The position numbers were made by a program, and so were the translations under genes. The notes beneath the pieces are model-generated. The model searched no databases and was not told where the DNA came from. It worked only from the letters and a program-made list of their open reading frames with translations. This document shows, piece after piece, positions 1 to 8,236 of a stretch of 54,482 nucleotides of DNA. Each line of letters starts with the position of its first letter. Positions within the stretch are counted from its first letter, which is position 1. This DNA is from Vibrio tasmaniensis 1F-187 (lineage in GTDB: Bacteria; Pseudomonadota; Gammaproteobacteria; Enterobacterales; Vibrionaceae), in assembly GCF_000272405.2 (NCBI RefSeq), contig NZ_AJZM02000395.1, positions 1 to 54,482 on the forward strand, read 5' to 3'.

Positions 1-76
1 GCTTTTATCTCGAACAAAATTTAATCACGAAAGGTCAACACGCCCTAATCATCGAAAAATTTATATAGGTGAACAA

Positions 77-589
77 ATGGGTCACGCAGAAAGCAAATTT
101 CAAGCAGCAAACATCGCAGTACTAACCGTTTCAGATACTCGTACAGAAGAAAATGACACGTCAGGTGGTTACCTAGCTGAGCATGCTAAAGAAGCAGGCC
201 ACAACGTGGTTGATAAGCAAATCGTTATCGATGACATGTACAAGATCCGTGCGATCGTATCTCAGTGGATTGCTGACGAAAGCGTTCAAGCGATTATAAT
301 CACTGGTGGTACGGGCTTCACCTCTCGTGACAGCACGCCTGAAGCACTTAAACCACTATTCGACAAAGAAGTAGAAGGCTTTGGTGAGCTTTTCCGCCAA
401 GTGTCTTACGAAGAGATTGGTACATCAACGATTCAATCTCGTGCGATTGCGGGTTTTGCTAACCACACGGTTATCTTTGCGATGCCAGGTTCTACAGGTG
501 CGTGCCGTACAGGTTGGACTAAGATCATCAAGCAACAGATGGATGCGAGTCACCGTCCTTGCAATTTCATGCCACATCTTTCTGTATAA
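77..589 (+). CDS. moaB: Molybdenum cofactor biosynthesis protein B
   Basis: 170 aa, full length for the MoaB/MogA fold. The family binds molybdopterin; in enterobacteria MoaB is a paralogue of the adenylyltransferase MogA and its exact step is less clear. The TGGTGFTSRD stretch (about residue 76) is the family's glycine-rich pterin-binding loop, and PGSTGACRT near residue 138 is the second conserved loop. The ATG is preceded by AGGTG at 67-71. The frame stays open to the window edge, but the start aligns with E. coli MoaB as I remember it. It is first in a tight moaB-C-D-E run; moaA is not in the window and presumably lies upstream. Confidence 0.95.
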   Translation: MGHAESKFQAANIAVLTVSDTRTEENDTSGGYLAEHAKEAGHNVVDKQIVIDDMYKIRAIVSQWIADESVQAIIITGGTGFTSRDSTPEALKPLFDKEVEGFGELFRQVSYEEIGTSTIQSRAIAGFANHTVIFAMPGSTGACRTGWTKIIKQQMDASHRPCNFMPHLSV

Positions 590-601
590 GGTGGATTGAG
601 C

Positions 602-1081
602 ATGAGCCAATTTACACACATTAACGCGTCTGGCGAAGCGAACATGGTCGATGTATCGGCTAAAGCAGAGACAGTACGTGAGGCGAGAGCAGAGGCTTTC
701 GTTCAAATGTCAGCAGAAACGCTAGAGCTGATTGTTTCTGGCAGCCACCATAAAGGTGATGTTTTCGCAACGGCACGTATTGCTGGTATCCAAGCAGCGA
801 AGAAGACGTGGGACTTGATTCCACTGTGTCACCCTTTGCTACTGACTAAAGTAGAAGTACAACTTGAAGCCATTGAGTCTGAAAACAAGGTTCGTATCGA
901 ATCGGTATGTAAGCTTGCTGGTAAGACAGGCGTAGAAATGGAAGCGCTAACGGCTGCTTCTGTTGCTGCACTGACGATTTACGATATGTGTAAAGCTGTT
1001 CAGAAAGACATTGTTATCGAGAACGTACGTCTGCTAGAGAAGACAGGTGGTAAATCAGGTCACTTCAAGGTGGAATCATGA
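602..1081 (+). CDS. moaC: Cyclic pyranopterin monophosphate synthase
   Basis: 159 aa. With MoaA it turns the GTP-derived 3',8-cyclo intermediate into cyclic pyranopterin monophosphate, the first stable step of molybdenum cofactor synthesis. Conserved segments visible are [19 protein letters not shown] (from about residue 47), [21 protein letters not shown] and [10 protein letters not shown]. An in-frame TTG at 596 exists, but ATG 602 is chosen: it has AAGGTGG at 588-594 at good spacing and matches the usual MSQ(F/L)THIN start. The stop overlaps the moaD start (ATGA), indicating translational coupling. Confidence 0.96.
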   Translation: MSQFTHINASGEANMVDVSAKAETVREARAEAFVQMSAETLELIVSGSHHKGDVFATARIAGIQAAKKTWDLIPLCHPLLLTKVEVQLEAIESENKVRIESVCKLAGKTGVEMEALTAASVAALTIYDMCKAVQKDIVIENVRLLEKTGGKSGHFKVES

Positions 1082-1323
1082 TTACGGTACTTTTCTTTGC
1101 ACAAACTCGTGAACTTGTCGGTGTTGATAGCCTAGAGGTCGATGCGCAATACAATACTATTGAAGCGATTCGTAGCCACCTTGTAACACAAGAAGGCAAA
1201 TGGGATATCGCATTGGAAGAGGGCAAGCTGCTGGCAGCACTCAACCAATCAATTGTACCTTTGACGACTGAAGTGAAAGACGGCGACGAAGTGGCTTTCT
1301 TCCCACCAGTTACTGGAGGTTAA
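1078..1323 (+). CDS. moaD: Molybdopterin synthase sulfur carrier subunit
   Basis: 81 aa ubiquitin-like protein ending in VTGG. The terminal Gly-Gly is the residue pair that is adenylated and thiocarboxylated to carry sulfur into molybdopterin. It forms a heterotetramer with MoaE, encoded 2 bp downstream. It overlaps moaC by 4 nt. Length and the FFPPVTGG tail are typical. No adenylating partner (MoeB) is encoded in this window. Confidence 0.95.
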   Translation: MITVLFFAQTRELVGVDSLEVDAQYNTIEAIRSHLVTQEGKWDIALEEGKLLAALNQSIVPLTTEVKDGDEVAFFPPVTGG

Positions 1324-1325
1324 CC

Positions 1326-1799
1326 ATGAATGACTCTCGAGTTATTGATCCAAGAGTATTAGTGACTGCTGAAGACTTTTCTGTGGGTGACGAATACGAT
1401 TATCTAGCTCAAGGTACGGCTGCGGGAGCGGTTGTGACGTTTGTAGGTAAAGTTCGCGACATGAACCTTGGCGACAACGTGATTGGTTTGTCTCTAGAAC
1501 ATTATCCGGGTATGACAGAGAAGTCTCTGAGTGAGATCTGTGACCAAGCTGAAGCGCGCTGGCCTATCCAGAAGATGCGAGTGATTCACCGCGTTGGTGA
1601 CCTAGATATCGGTGACCAGATTGTTTACGTTGGTGTATCCAGTGCACATCGTGGCGCTGCCTTCGAAGCGTGTGAGTTTGTTATGGACTTTCTGAAAACC
1701 AAAGCGCCGTTTTGGAAAAAAGAACGTACCACTGAAACAACTCGCTGGGTTGATTCTCGCGATTCTGATACCAAAGCTGCAGAGCGCTGGAAAAAGTAA
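1326..1799 (+). CDS. moaE: Molybdopterin synthase catalytic subunit
   Basis: 157 aa, usual length about 150. It transfers two sulfurs from MoaD thiocarboxylate to cyclic pyranopterin monophosphate. Visible family features are VGKVRDMN (residues ~39-46), LEHYPGMTEK, HRVGDLDIGD, the VSSAHRGAAFEACEF block and KTKAPFWKKE, whose lysines are the active-site lysines in the family. It is the last gene of the moa run; a strong terminator follows 67 nt after the stop. Confidence 0.95.
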   Translation: MNDSRVIDPRVLVTAEDFSVGDEYDYLAQGTAAGAVVTFVGKVRDMNLGDNVIGLSLEHYPGMTEKSLSEICDQAEARWPIQKMRVIHRVGDLDIGDQIVYVGVSSAHRGAAFEACEFVMDFLKTKAPFWKKERTTETTRWVDSRDSDTKAAERWKK

Positions 1800-1862
1800 A
1801 TTATCCCACATAATGTTTCGTCCTTAACGTGATAACGCATTTCAGGTTAGGACTTAGGTAAT

Positions 1863-1892
1863 AAAGCCGACGTTGAACGTCGGTTTTTTTGT
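1863..1892 (+). terminator. Rho-independent terminator of moa operon
   Basis: A 7-bp stem (1867-1873 with 1877-1883, CCGACGT/ACGTCGG) with a 3-nt loop is followed by seven T residues at 1884-1890. It sits just after moaE. Confidence 0.9.
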
Positions 1893-2459
1893 GCGTGCAA
1901 CAAAGTCATTTATAAAAAATAGGGTGCTTATTAAATGATTAATCATTCGAGTTGCATATAAATTCTTTGGCTTATTTTTTCTGTACTGGTGCAGCTCTGC
2001 ATCTGTTTTGGTGCAGTGCTTTATGCTGTTTTGTATAAAGTGATAATCCTCACAAATAGTGCAGTCTATTTAGGGGATATGTGATGTGCAATTAGATTTC
2101 ATGTGGCATTAATGTTAATTTGCCGACAGTGTTCTAGCATAAGATGCTAAATAAAAGTATCAATTCAGATACATCAACACTAAAGGCTGTTTTTTAATTA
2201 ATTCCTATGTGTAATTAACTATTCATTAGGTTTTTATTAGAGATTTACACTGTGACCTTGAGTAATTCGGAGAATTATCCGATTTTTTGCGACTTGTTTA
2301 TGGCAAATTACTTCAATGGTTGATAGTGTGTGCCTCAATCTTTGTAAGGTTTTAGATTTTTATGCTTAAATTTTGAGCTAAATAAATCTAAATCACTGCC
2401 GTTCAGTGAACTTAGCAAAGAAGTCATGGATGCAATACGTAAAACTTGGAGTTTATTAA
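1893..2459 (+). promoter_or_regulatory. Long upstream region of oppA
   Basis: About 570 nt without a convincing ORF separate the moa terminator from oppA. It is AT-rich. TGGTGCAG occurs at 1987-1994 and 2009-2016 (22 bp apart), with a related TAGTGCAG at 2057-2064; the first copy is part of the palindrome TGCAGCTCTGCA (1990-2001). I could not choose a sigma-70 promoter with confidence. TTGGAG at 2446-2451 is the oppA ribosome binding site. A long regulated leader would fit what is known for opp operons in other gammaproteobacteria, but no specific regulator or sRNA site is recognised. Confidence 0.45.
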
Positions 2460-4091
2460 ATGTACAAGAATAAAATCACTCAGGCCCTTCTTCTAGGTGC
2501 TGGTTTGGCAGTGGCTGCCACTTCTACTCTTTCTATCGCTGCTGAAGTTCCAGCAGGCACAGAACTAGCAAAAGTTCAGGAACTTGTTCGCGGTAACGGT
2601 ACTGAAGTTGCGACTATCGACCCACACAAATCTCAAGGTGTACCAGAATCTCACGTAATTCGTGATCTTCTAGAAGGTCTAGTGAACCAAGATGGCGAAG
2701 GTAATACAATCCCAGGTGTAGCCGAAAGCTGGGAAACGACGGACAACAAAACATTCACTTTCCACCTACGTAAAGATGCAAAATGGTCTAACGGCGATCC
2801 TGTAACAGCTGAAGATTTCGTTTACAGCTGGCAACGTGCAGTCGATCCTGCCACTGCTTCTCCATATGCTTGGTACATGGAATATACCAAGATGGTGAAC
2901 GCGAAAGACATCGTAGCGGGTAAGAAAGACAAGAGTGAGCTAGGTGTTAAAGCTGTAGATGCAAACACGCTTGTTGTTGAACTAGATACAGCGGTACCAT
3001 ATTTCGTAATGATGATGGGCCACACAACAGTTAAGCCAGTACATAAAGCAACTGTTGAAAAGTACGGTGACCAATGGACTAAGCCAGATCACTTTGTTGG
3101 TAATGGTGCATTTGCTGTTGATAAATGGGTTGTTAACGAACGCCTAGTACTTAAGCGTAACGACCAATACTGGAACAATGATAAGACTGTTCTAAACAAA
3201 GTCACGTTCCTGCCAATCGAAAACCAAGTAGCGGAAATGAACCGTTTCCTATCTGGTGAAATCGATTTTACAGATGATCTGCCAATTGAGCATTTCAAGC
3301 GTATGAAAAAAGAACATCCAGAAGATCTATCCGTTGTGGGTAACCTTTGTAGCTACTACTACTCATTTAACACTAAGAAAAAGCCTTTCGATGATGTTCG
3401 TGTACGTAAGGCTATTTCTTATGCGATTGATCGTGACATAGTCGCTGGTGCAATCATGGGGCAAGGACAGAAACCTGCGTATTTCCTCACGCCGGAAATT
3501 ACTGCTGGGTTCGAACCTGAGCTTCCTCAATACGGTAAAATGTCTCAAAAAGAACGTAATGCTGAAGCGGCGCGCCTTCTTGAAGAAGCGGGTTTCGGAA
3601 AAGACAATCCTCTTGAGTTCTCCCTCTTATATAACACTGATGAGAATCACAAGAAAGTTGCTGTAGCACTAGGTTCTATGTGGAAGAAGACACTGGGTCT
3701 TAAGGTTACACTTGAAAATCAAGAATGGAAAACTTACCTATCTTCTAAAGATACTGGCAACTTTGAAGTAGCTCGTGCAGGTTGGTGTGGTGACTACAAT
3801 GAAGCGTCTACATTTTTGACCTTGATGGTAAGTGCTAATACGACAGGCGGCCAACATTGGGGAAATCGTGATTATGACACTTTGATAGACAAGGCTATTA
3901 ACTCCACTTCAGAACAAGAACGTAACGAACTGTATTTAGAAGCAGAGAAGCTAATGGCGAACGATATGCCTATTGCTCCTATCTATCAGTACGTTAAAAC
4001 GCGTTTACTTAACCCACATGTAGGTGGCTTCCCTACTAATAACGCGGAAGATAAAATCTACTCAAAAGATCTCTACATCAAAGCTGAATAA
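2460..4091 (+). CDS. oppA: Oligopeptide ABC transporter, periplasmic binding protein
   Basis: 543 aa, SBP family 5. It binds oligopeptides in the periplasm and delivers them to OppBC. Residues 1-28 form a signal peptide (KNK, then a hydrophobic core, with likely cleavage after SIAA or the next Ala). The family 5 pattern is clear: VATIDPHKSQGVPES near the N-terminus, LEGLV, GVAESW, TFHLRKDAKWSNGDPVTAEDFVYSW quoted here only in part as KWSNGDPVTAEDF, then KAISYAIDRD in lobe 2. It is followed by oppB after 116 nt containing a strong hairpin, so oppA is probably expressed above the membrane genes. Confidence 0.96.
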   Translation: MYKNKITQALLLGAGLAVAATSTLSIAAEVPAGTELAKVQELVRGNGTEVATIDPHKSQGVPESHVIRDLLEGLVNQDGEGNTIPGVAESWETTDNKTFTFHLRKDAKWSNGDPVTAEDFVYSWQRAVDPATASPYAWYMEYTKMVNAKDIVAGKKDKSELGVKAVDANTLVVELDTAVPYFVMMMGHTTVKPVHKATVEKYGDQWTKPDHFVGNGAFAVDKWVVNERLVLKRNDQYWNNDKTVLNKVTFLPIENQVAEMNRFLSGEIDFTDDLPIEHFKRMKKEHPEDLSVVGNLCSYYYSFNTKKKPFDDVRVRKAISYAIDRDIVAGAIMGQGQKPAYFLTPEITAGFEPELPQYGKMSQKERNAEAARLLEEAGFGKDNPLEFSLLYNTDENHKKVAVALGSMWKKTLGLKVTLENQEWKTYLSSKDTGNFEVARAGWCGDYNEASTFLTLMVSANTTGGQHWGNRDYDTLIDKAINSTSEQERNELYLEAEKLMANDMPIAPIYQYVKTRLLNPHVGGFPTNNAEDKIYSKDLYIKAE

Positions 4092-4138
4092 TAAACGCTT
4101 CGATTCTAAAAAGTTAATATAACTATAACGATACAGAC

Positions 4139-4166
4139 ACTACATGCGCAGGGCGCGCATGTAGCG
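4139..4166 (+). promoter_or_regulatory. oppA/oppB intergenic hairpin
   Basis: A perfect 10-bp inverted repeat (4140-4149 CTACATGCGC with 4155-4164 GCGCATGTAG) has a 5-nt loop. The downstream sequence is pyrimidine-rich (CGTCTTTCT then AATTTTAATT) but lacks a clean T-run. It is therefore more likely a 3' mRNA-stabilising hairpin or leaky attenuator than a full terminator. Confidence 0.7.
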
Positions 4167-4207
4167 TCTTTCTAATTTTAATTGTCACAGACTGAAAGAG
4201 TGAGTTT

Positions 4208-5128
4208 ATGCTTAAATTCATTATGAAAAGGATATTTGAAGCGATTCCAACCATGTTGGTGTTGATCACTATATCTTTCTTTCTTATGCGTTTCGCACCG
4301 GGTAACCCGTTTTCAAGCGAGCGTCCATTACCGCCAGAAGTTATGGCTAACATCGAAGCTAAATATGGCTTAGATAAACCTGTATTTGAACAGTACACCA
4401 CGTACTTGACCAACATCCTTCAGGGTGATTTTGGTCCATCTTTTAAATACCAAGATTACACAGTAAATGAGCTGATTGCGGTTGCACTTCCAGTATCTGC
4501 GAAGGTAGGCTTTGTTGCCTTTATCTTCACATTATTGATGGGGGTAACGGTCGGAACCATTGCCGCCTTGAAGCACAACACCTGGATCGACTACACCATA
4601 ATGTCGACCGCCATGCTTGGGGTGGTGATGCCATCCTTCGTGTTGGCACCAGCGCTTATCTACCTATTCTCGCTACACTGGCATATATTTCCAGCAGGTG
4701 GTTGGCACGGTGGTACGTACATGTACATCGTCCTACCCGTTATCGCGATGTCTCTTCTATACGTAGCAACCTTTGCTCGTATCACTCGCGGTAGCATGAT
4801 TGAAACCCTAAACAGTAACTTTATCCGTACCGCTCGCGCTAAAGGTCTAAGTTACCGTTATATCGTTCTTAAACATGCGCTTAAGCCAGCAATGCTACCT
4901 GTTGTTTCATACATGGGGCCTGCGTTCGTAGGTATCATCACAGGTTCAGTTGTTGTTGAAACCATCTTCGGCCTACCAGGTATCGGTAAGCTGTTTGTTA
5001 ACGCCGCGTTTAACCGTGATTATTCGTTAGTAATGGGTGTAACCATTTTGATTGGTTTCCTATTCATCTTGTTCAACGCAATCGTTGATATTTTACTAGC
5101 GCTTATTGACCCGAAAATTCGCTACTAG
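4208..5128 (+). CDS. oppB: Oligopeptide ABC transporter permease OppB
   Basis: 306 aa inner-membrane permease of the DppB/OppB type. TM1 lies at about residues 9-29 and further membrane helices fall near 99-120, 135-160, 168-190, 230-255 and 275-300. The EAA-type coupling motif is visible as the RTARAKGLSYRYIVLKHALK stretch (~residues 213-232). The C-terminus ALIDPKIRY is typical. It pairs with OppC, and the OppD and OppF ATPases drive transport. AAAGAG at 4195-4200 precedes the ATG. Confidence 0.95.
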   Translation: MLKFIMKRIFEAIPTMLVLITISFFLMRFAPGNPFSSERPLPPEVMANIEAKYGLDKPVFEQYTTYLTNILQGDFGPSFKYQDYTVNELIAVALPVSAKVGFVAFIFTLLMGVTVGTIAALKHNTWIDYTIMSTAMLGVVMPSFVLAPALIYLFSLHWHIFPAGGWHGGTYMYIVLPVIAMSLLYVATFARITRGSMIETLNSNFIRTARAKGLSYRYIVLKHALKPAMLPVVSYMGPAFVGIITGSVVVETIFGLPGIGKLFVNAAFNRDYSLVMGVTILIGFLFILFNAIVDILLALIDPKIRY

Positions 5129-5137
5129 CAGGGACGC

Positions 5138-6046
5138 ATGGTTATGTTGAAGAAAAAAGAAAACTTAGAAGCGATCGAAAAATTCTCTGAGAGTTTGGAA
5201 ATTGAAGGTCGTAGCTTGTGGCAGGATGCGCGTATTCGTTTTATGCGCAACAAAGCCGCAATGATCAGTCTGTTCATTCTAATTGTTATGGTGCTATCGG
5301 TAATCTTCTTACCTATGTTGGCACAGCATGCTTACGATGATACTGACTGGTACGCAATGCACGTAGGCCCAAATGCTGATCACTGGTTTGGTACCGACAG
5401 TTTAGGCCGTGACCTATACGTTCGTACGATGATTGGTGGCCGTATTTCTCTTATGGTTGGTGTGATGGGTGCATTCGTAGCGGTACTGATAGGTACGCTT
5501 TACGGTGCGGCTTCAGGCTTCATTGGCGGTCGCACTGACCGAGTGATGATGCGTATCCTAGAGATCCTATACGCAGTGCCATTCATGTTCCTAGTTATCG
5601 TACTGGTGACATTCTTTGGTCGTAATATCGTACTTATCTTCGTTGCTATCGGTGCGATTGCTTGGCTCGATATGGCGCGTATTGTACGTGGCCAAACGTT
5701 GAGTTTACGTAGTAAAGAGTTCATTGAGGCTGCGCACGTATGTGGTGTCAGTAAATGGAAAATCATTACACGTCATATCGTACCGAACGTATTGGGTATT
5801 GTTGCGGTTTACTCAACGCTCCTTATTCCAAGCATGATCCTTACTGAATCATTCTTATCTTTCCTTGGTCTTGGTGTTCAAGAGCCTATGACAAGTTGGG
5901 GCGCGCTGTTACAAGAAGGCTCGCAAACAATGGAAGTTGCTATTTGGCAACTGGCATTCCCAGCGGCATTCATGGTAGTTACGCTGTTCTGCTTTAACTA
6001 CGTAGGTGATGGTCTGCGCGACGCGCTTGATCCAAAAGACAGATAA
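5138..6046 (+). CDS. oppC: Oligopeptide ABC transporter permease OppC
   Basis: 302 aa permease. The N-terminal cytoplasmic segment (ENLEAIEKFSESLEIEGRSL) resembles enterobacterial OppC, TM1 is at ~38-60, and the EAA loop is EFIEAAHVCGVSKWKIITRH (~190-209). The C-terminus FNYVGDGLRDALDPKDR is the classic ending of this family. Two in-frame ATGs (5138 and 5144) compete; CAGGGA at 5129-5134 is better spaced for 5144, so the first two residues are uncertain. It lies 9 nt after oppB. Confidence 0.95.
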   Translation: MVMLKKKENLEAIEKFSESLEIEGRSLWQDARIRFMRNKAAMISLFILIVMVLSVIFLPMLAQHAYDDTDWYAMHVGPNADHWFGTDSLGRDLYVRTMIGGRISLMVGVMGAFVAVLIGTLYGAASGFIGGRTDRVMMRILEILYAVPFMFLVIVLVTFFGRNIVLIFVAIGAIAWLDMARIVRGQTLSLRSKEFIEAAHVCGVSKWKIITRHIVPNVLGIVAVYSTLLIPSMILTESFLSFLGLGVQEPMTSWGALLQEGSQTMEVAIWQLAFPAAFMVVTLFCFNYVGDGLRDALDPKDR

Positions 6047-6088
6047 AGAAATAGCAATTAAAAGCTATAAAAGATTAAGGAAGCAATA

Positions 6089-7060
6089 ATGAGCTTATTA
6101 GATGTCAAAGATCTGCGCGTCGAATTTACCACGCAAGATGGTATCGTAACCGCAGTAAACGACCTGAACTTCTCACTCAATCAAGGCGAAACGCTGGGTA
6201 TTGTTGGTGAGTCGGGTTCGGGTAAATCTCAAACGGTATTTGCACTGATGGGACTGCTGGCTAAGAACGGCATCATCTCAGGCAGTGCAAAGTTTGAAGG
6301 TAATGAGATTCTCAATCTACCAGAGAAAGCACTGAACAAAGTCCGTGCTGAACAGATCGCGATGATCTTCCAAGATCCAATGACGTCACTGAATCCTTAC
6401 ATGAAAGTATGTGATCAGTTGATGGAAGTGCTTATGCTGCATAAAGGCATGGGCAAAGCGGAAGCGTTCGAAGAATCAGTACGTATGCTGGAAGCGGTTA
6501 AAATCCCTGAGGCACGTAAACGTATTACCATGTATCCACACGAATTTTCTGGCGGTATGCGTCAACGTGTGATGATTGCAATGGCTTTGCTATGTCGTCC
6601 AAAACTACTGATTGCTGATGAACCAACAACGGCGTTGGATGTAACCATTCAAGCGCAAATCATGGAATTGCTGAACGAGCTTAAAGATGAGTTCAATACA
6701 GCAATCATCATGATCACCCATGATTTGGGTGTCGTTGCCGGTTCTTGTGACAAAGTTCTAGTGATGTACGCTGGCCGTACCATGGAATACGGCACAGTAG
6801 ATGAAATCTTCTACGAGCCTAGCCACCCTTATGCGGAAGGCCTGCTTAAAGCAATTCCTCGTTTGGATACCGAAGGTGAAATTCTGCCGACGATTCCAGG
6901 TAACCCACCTAACTTACTTCGCCTGCCAACAGGTTGTCCTTACCAAGATCGTTGTCATCGAGTAATGGACCGTTGTAAGCAAGAAGCACCGATTTTGCAG
7001 CCATTTGCAAAAGATCGTCAGCGTGCTTGTTTTTCTGATTGGGAGACTTGGACAAAATGA
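6089..7060 (+). CDS. oppD: Oligopeptide ABC transporter ATP-binding protein OppD
   Basis: 323 aa cytoplasmic ATPase. Walker A GESGSGKS is at ~40-47, Q-loop in IFQDPMTSLNP, signature SGGMRQR (~152), Walker B LLIADEPTTALD, and H-loop TITHD-type MITHD. The C-terminal oligo_HPY extension carries cysteines (GCPYQDRCHR, RCKQ, RACF), as in Opp/Dpp ATPases that may hold an iron-sulfur cluster. The stop overlaps the oppF start codon. Confidence 0.96.
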   Translation: MSLLDVKDLRVEFTTQDGIVTAVNDLNFSLNQGETLGIVGESGSGKSQTVFALMGLLAKNGIISGSAKFEGNEILNLPEKALNKVRAEQIAMIFQDPMTSLNPYMKVCDQLMEVLMLHKGMGKAEAFEESVRMLEAVKIPEARKRITMYPHEFSGGMRQRVMIAMALLCRPKLLIADEPTTALDVTIQAQIMELLNELKDEFNTAIIMITHDLGVVAGSCDKVLVMYAGRTMEYGTVDEIFYEPSHPYAEGLLKAIPRLDTEGEILPTIPGNPPNLLRLPTGCPYQDRCHRVMDRCKQEAPILQPFAKDRQRACFSDWETWTK

Positions 7061-8043
7061 GTAAAGAATTACTATTAGATATTAAAAACCTTAAGGTTCA
7101 CTTTAGCATTGCGGCTAAGTCTGCTTGGCCTTGGGCGAAACCATCAAACCTTAAAGCCGTTGATGGTGTGGATGTTCATCTTTACGAAGGCGAAACGCTA
7201 GGTGTGGTAGGTGAGTCTGGTTGTGGTAAGTCGACATTTGCGCGCGCAATTATTGGTTTAGTGGAGGCAACTGAAGGCGAAGTTATGTGGTTAGGTCAAG
7301 ACCTGACTAAGATGCAGGAAGTGAAGCGTCGTGAGACTCGTAAAGAGATTCAGATGATCTTCCAAGACCCACTAGCATCGCTTAACCCACGTATGTCAGT
7401 TGGAGACATCATTGCTGAACCTCTACAAACTTTCTATCCAGAGCTTTCTAAACAGGACGTGAAAGATCGAGTTAAAGAGATGATGGCAAAGGTTGGTTTA
7501 CTACCAAACGTAATCAACCGTTACCCACATGAATTCTCTGGTGGCCAGTGTCAACGTATCGGTATCGCACGTGCACTTATCTTGAAGCCTAAGATGATCA
7601 TCTGTGATGAGCCGGTTTCTGCTCTGGATGTCTCTATCCAAGCTCAAGTAGTAAACCTTCTTATGGAACTACAGAAAGAGTTAGGTTTGTCTTTGGTATT
7701 CATCGCGCACGATTTGTCGGTTGTGAAACACATCTCTGACCGTGTATTGGTGATGTACTTAGGTAATGCTGTTGAACTAGGTGAATCAGATGCCTTGTTC
7801 TCAGATCCTAAGCACCCATATACCAAAGCATTGATGTCTGCAGTTCCGATCCCAGACCCTCGCTTAGAGCGCAGCAAAACGATTCAGATGTTGGAAGGTG
7901 ATTTACCATCGCCAATCAACCCACCATCGGGTTGTGTGTTCCGTACTCGTTGCCCTGAAGCAACCGAGGCCTGCGCGCAAACCAAGCCAACCATTCAAGG
8001 CGATGACGTACACGCAGTATCTTGCTTGCACGTACAAGTCTAG
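7057..8043 (+). CDS. oppF: Oligopeptide ABC transporter ATP-binding protein OppF
   Basis: 328 aa from ATG 7057, which overlaps the oppD stop as ATGA; an in-frame upstream ATG at 7039 lies inside oppD and is less likely. Walker A is GESGCGKS (~58-65), Q-loop MIFQDPLASLNP, signature SGGQCQR, Walker B MIICDEPVSALD. It ends with the Opp/Dpp cysteine-bearing C-terminal segment (GCVFRTRCPEAT). It is the second ATPase of the transporter and the last gene of oppABCDF. Confidence 0.95.
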   Translation: MSKELLLDIKNLKVHFSIAAKSAWPWAKPSNLKAVDGVDVHLYEGETLGVVGESGCGKSTFARAIIGLVEATEGEVMWLGQDLTKMQEVKRRETRKEIQMIFQDPLASLNPRMSVGDIIAEPLQTFYPELSKQDVKDRVKEMMAKVGLLPNVINRYPHEFSGGQCQRIGIARALILKPKMIICDEPVSALDVSIQAQVVNLLMELQKELGLSLVFIAHDLSVVKHISDRVLVMYLGNAVELGESDALFSDPKHPYTKALMSAVPIPDPRLERSKTIQMLEGDLPSPINPPSGCVFRTRCPEATEACAQTKPTIQGDDVHAVSCLHVQV

Positions 8044-8075
8044 AACCCGTTTGATACGGTTCAGCCTGTGACAGG

Positions 8076-8111
8076 CTTAAGCGCAACTTTTTATAGGTTG
8101 CGCTTTTTTTA
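8076..8111 (+). terminator. Rho-independent terminator of opp operon
   Basis: A 9-bp stem (8079-8087 AAGCGCAAC with 8097-8105 GTTGCGCTT) runs into a T-tract to 8110, 35 nt after the oppF stop. Confidence 0.9.
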
Positions 8112-8160
8112 TGCTTACGTATTCGAGGATCTTCACCTTCATCAAATTATTTGAACAACT

Positions 8161-8200
8161 AAGCCAACTTCTTCTAGTTTTGAAAAAGTTGGCTTTTTTT
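8161..8200 (+). terminator. Second terminator-like hairpin before the GST gene
   Basis: A 10-bp stem (8161-8170 AAGCCAACTT with 8186-8195 AAGTTGGCTT) and 15-nt loop is followed by T to 8200. It looks like a genuine intrinsic terminator but lies 80 nt beyond the opp terminator with no gene between. A TATACT at 8200-8205 directly after it could be the -10 box of the next gene. Confidence 0.75.
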
Positions 8201-8236
8201 ATACTAGAGAAAAGTTTGGATGACAGAGGTTTGGAT

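Noticed and set aside
1..68. A frame open from the window edge that might be the end of moaA
   Set aside because: The translated end does not carry the Gly-Gly tail expected of MoaA and is too short to identify.
8111..8236. An N-terminal extension of the glutathione transferase-like protein back to 8111
   Set aside because: It would translate a terminator hairpin; the family start aligns with ATG 8237, which has a ribosome site.
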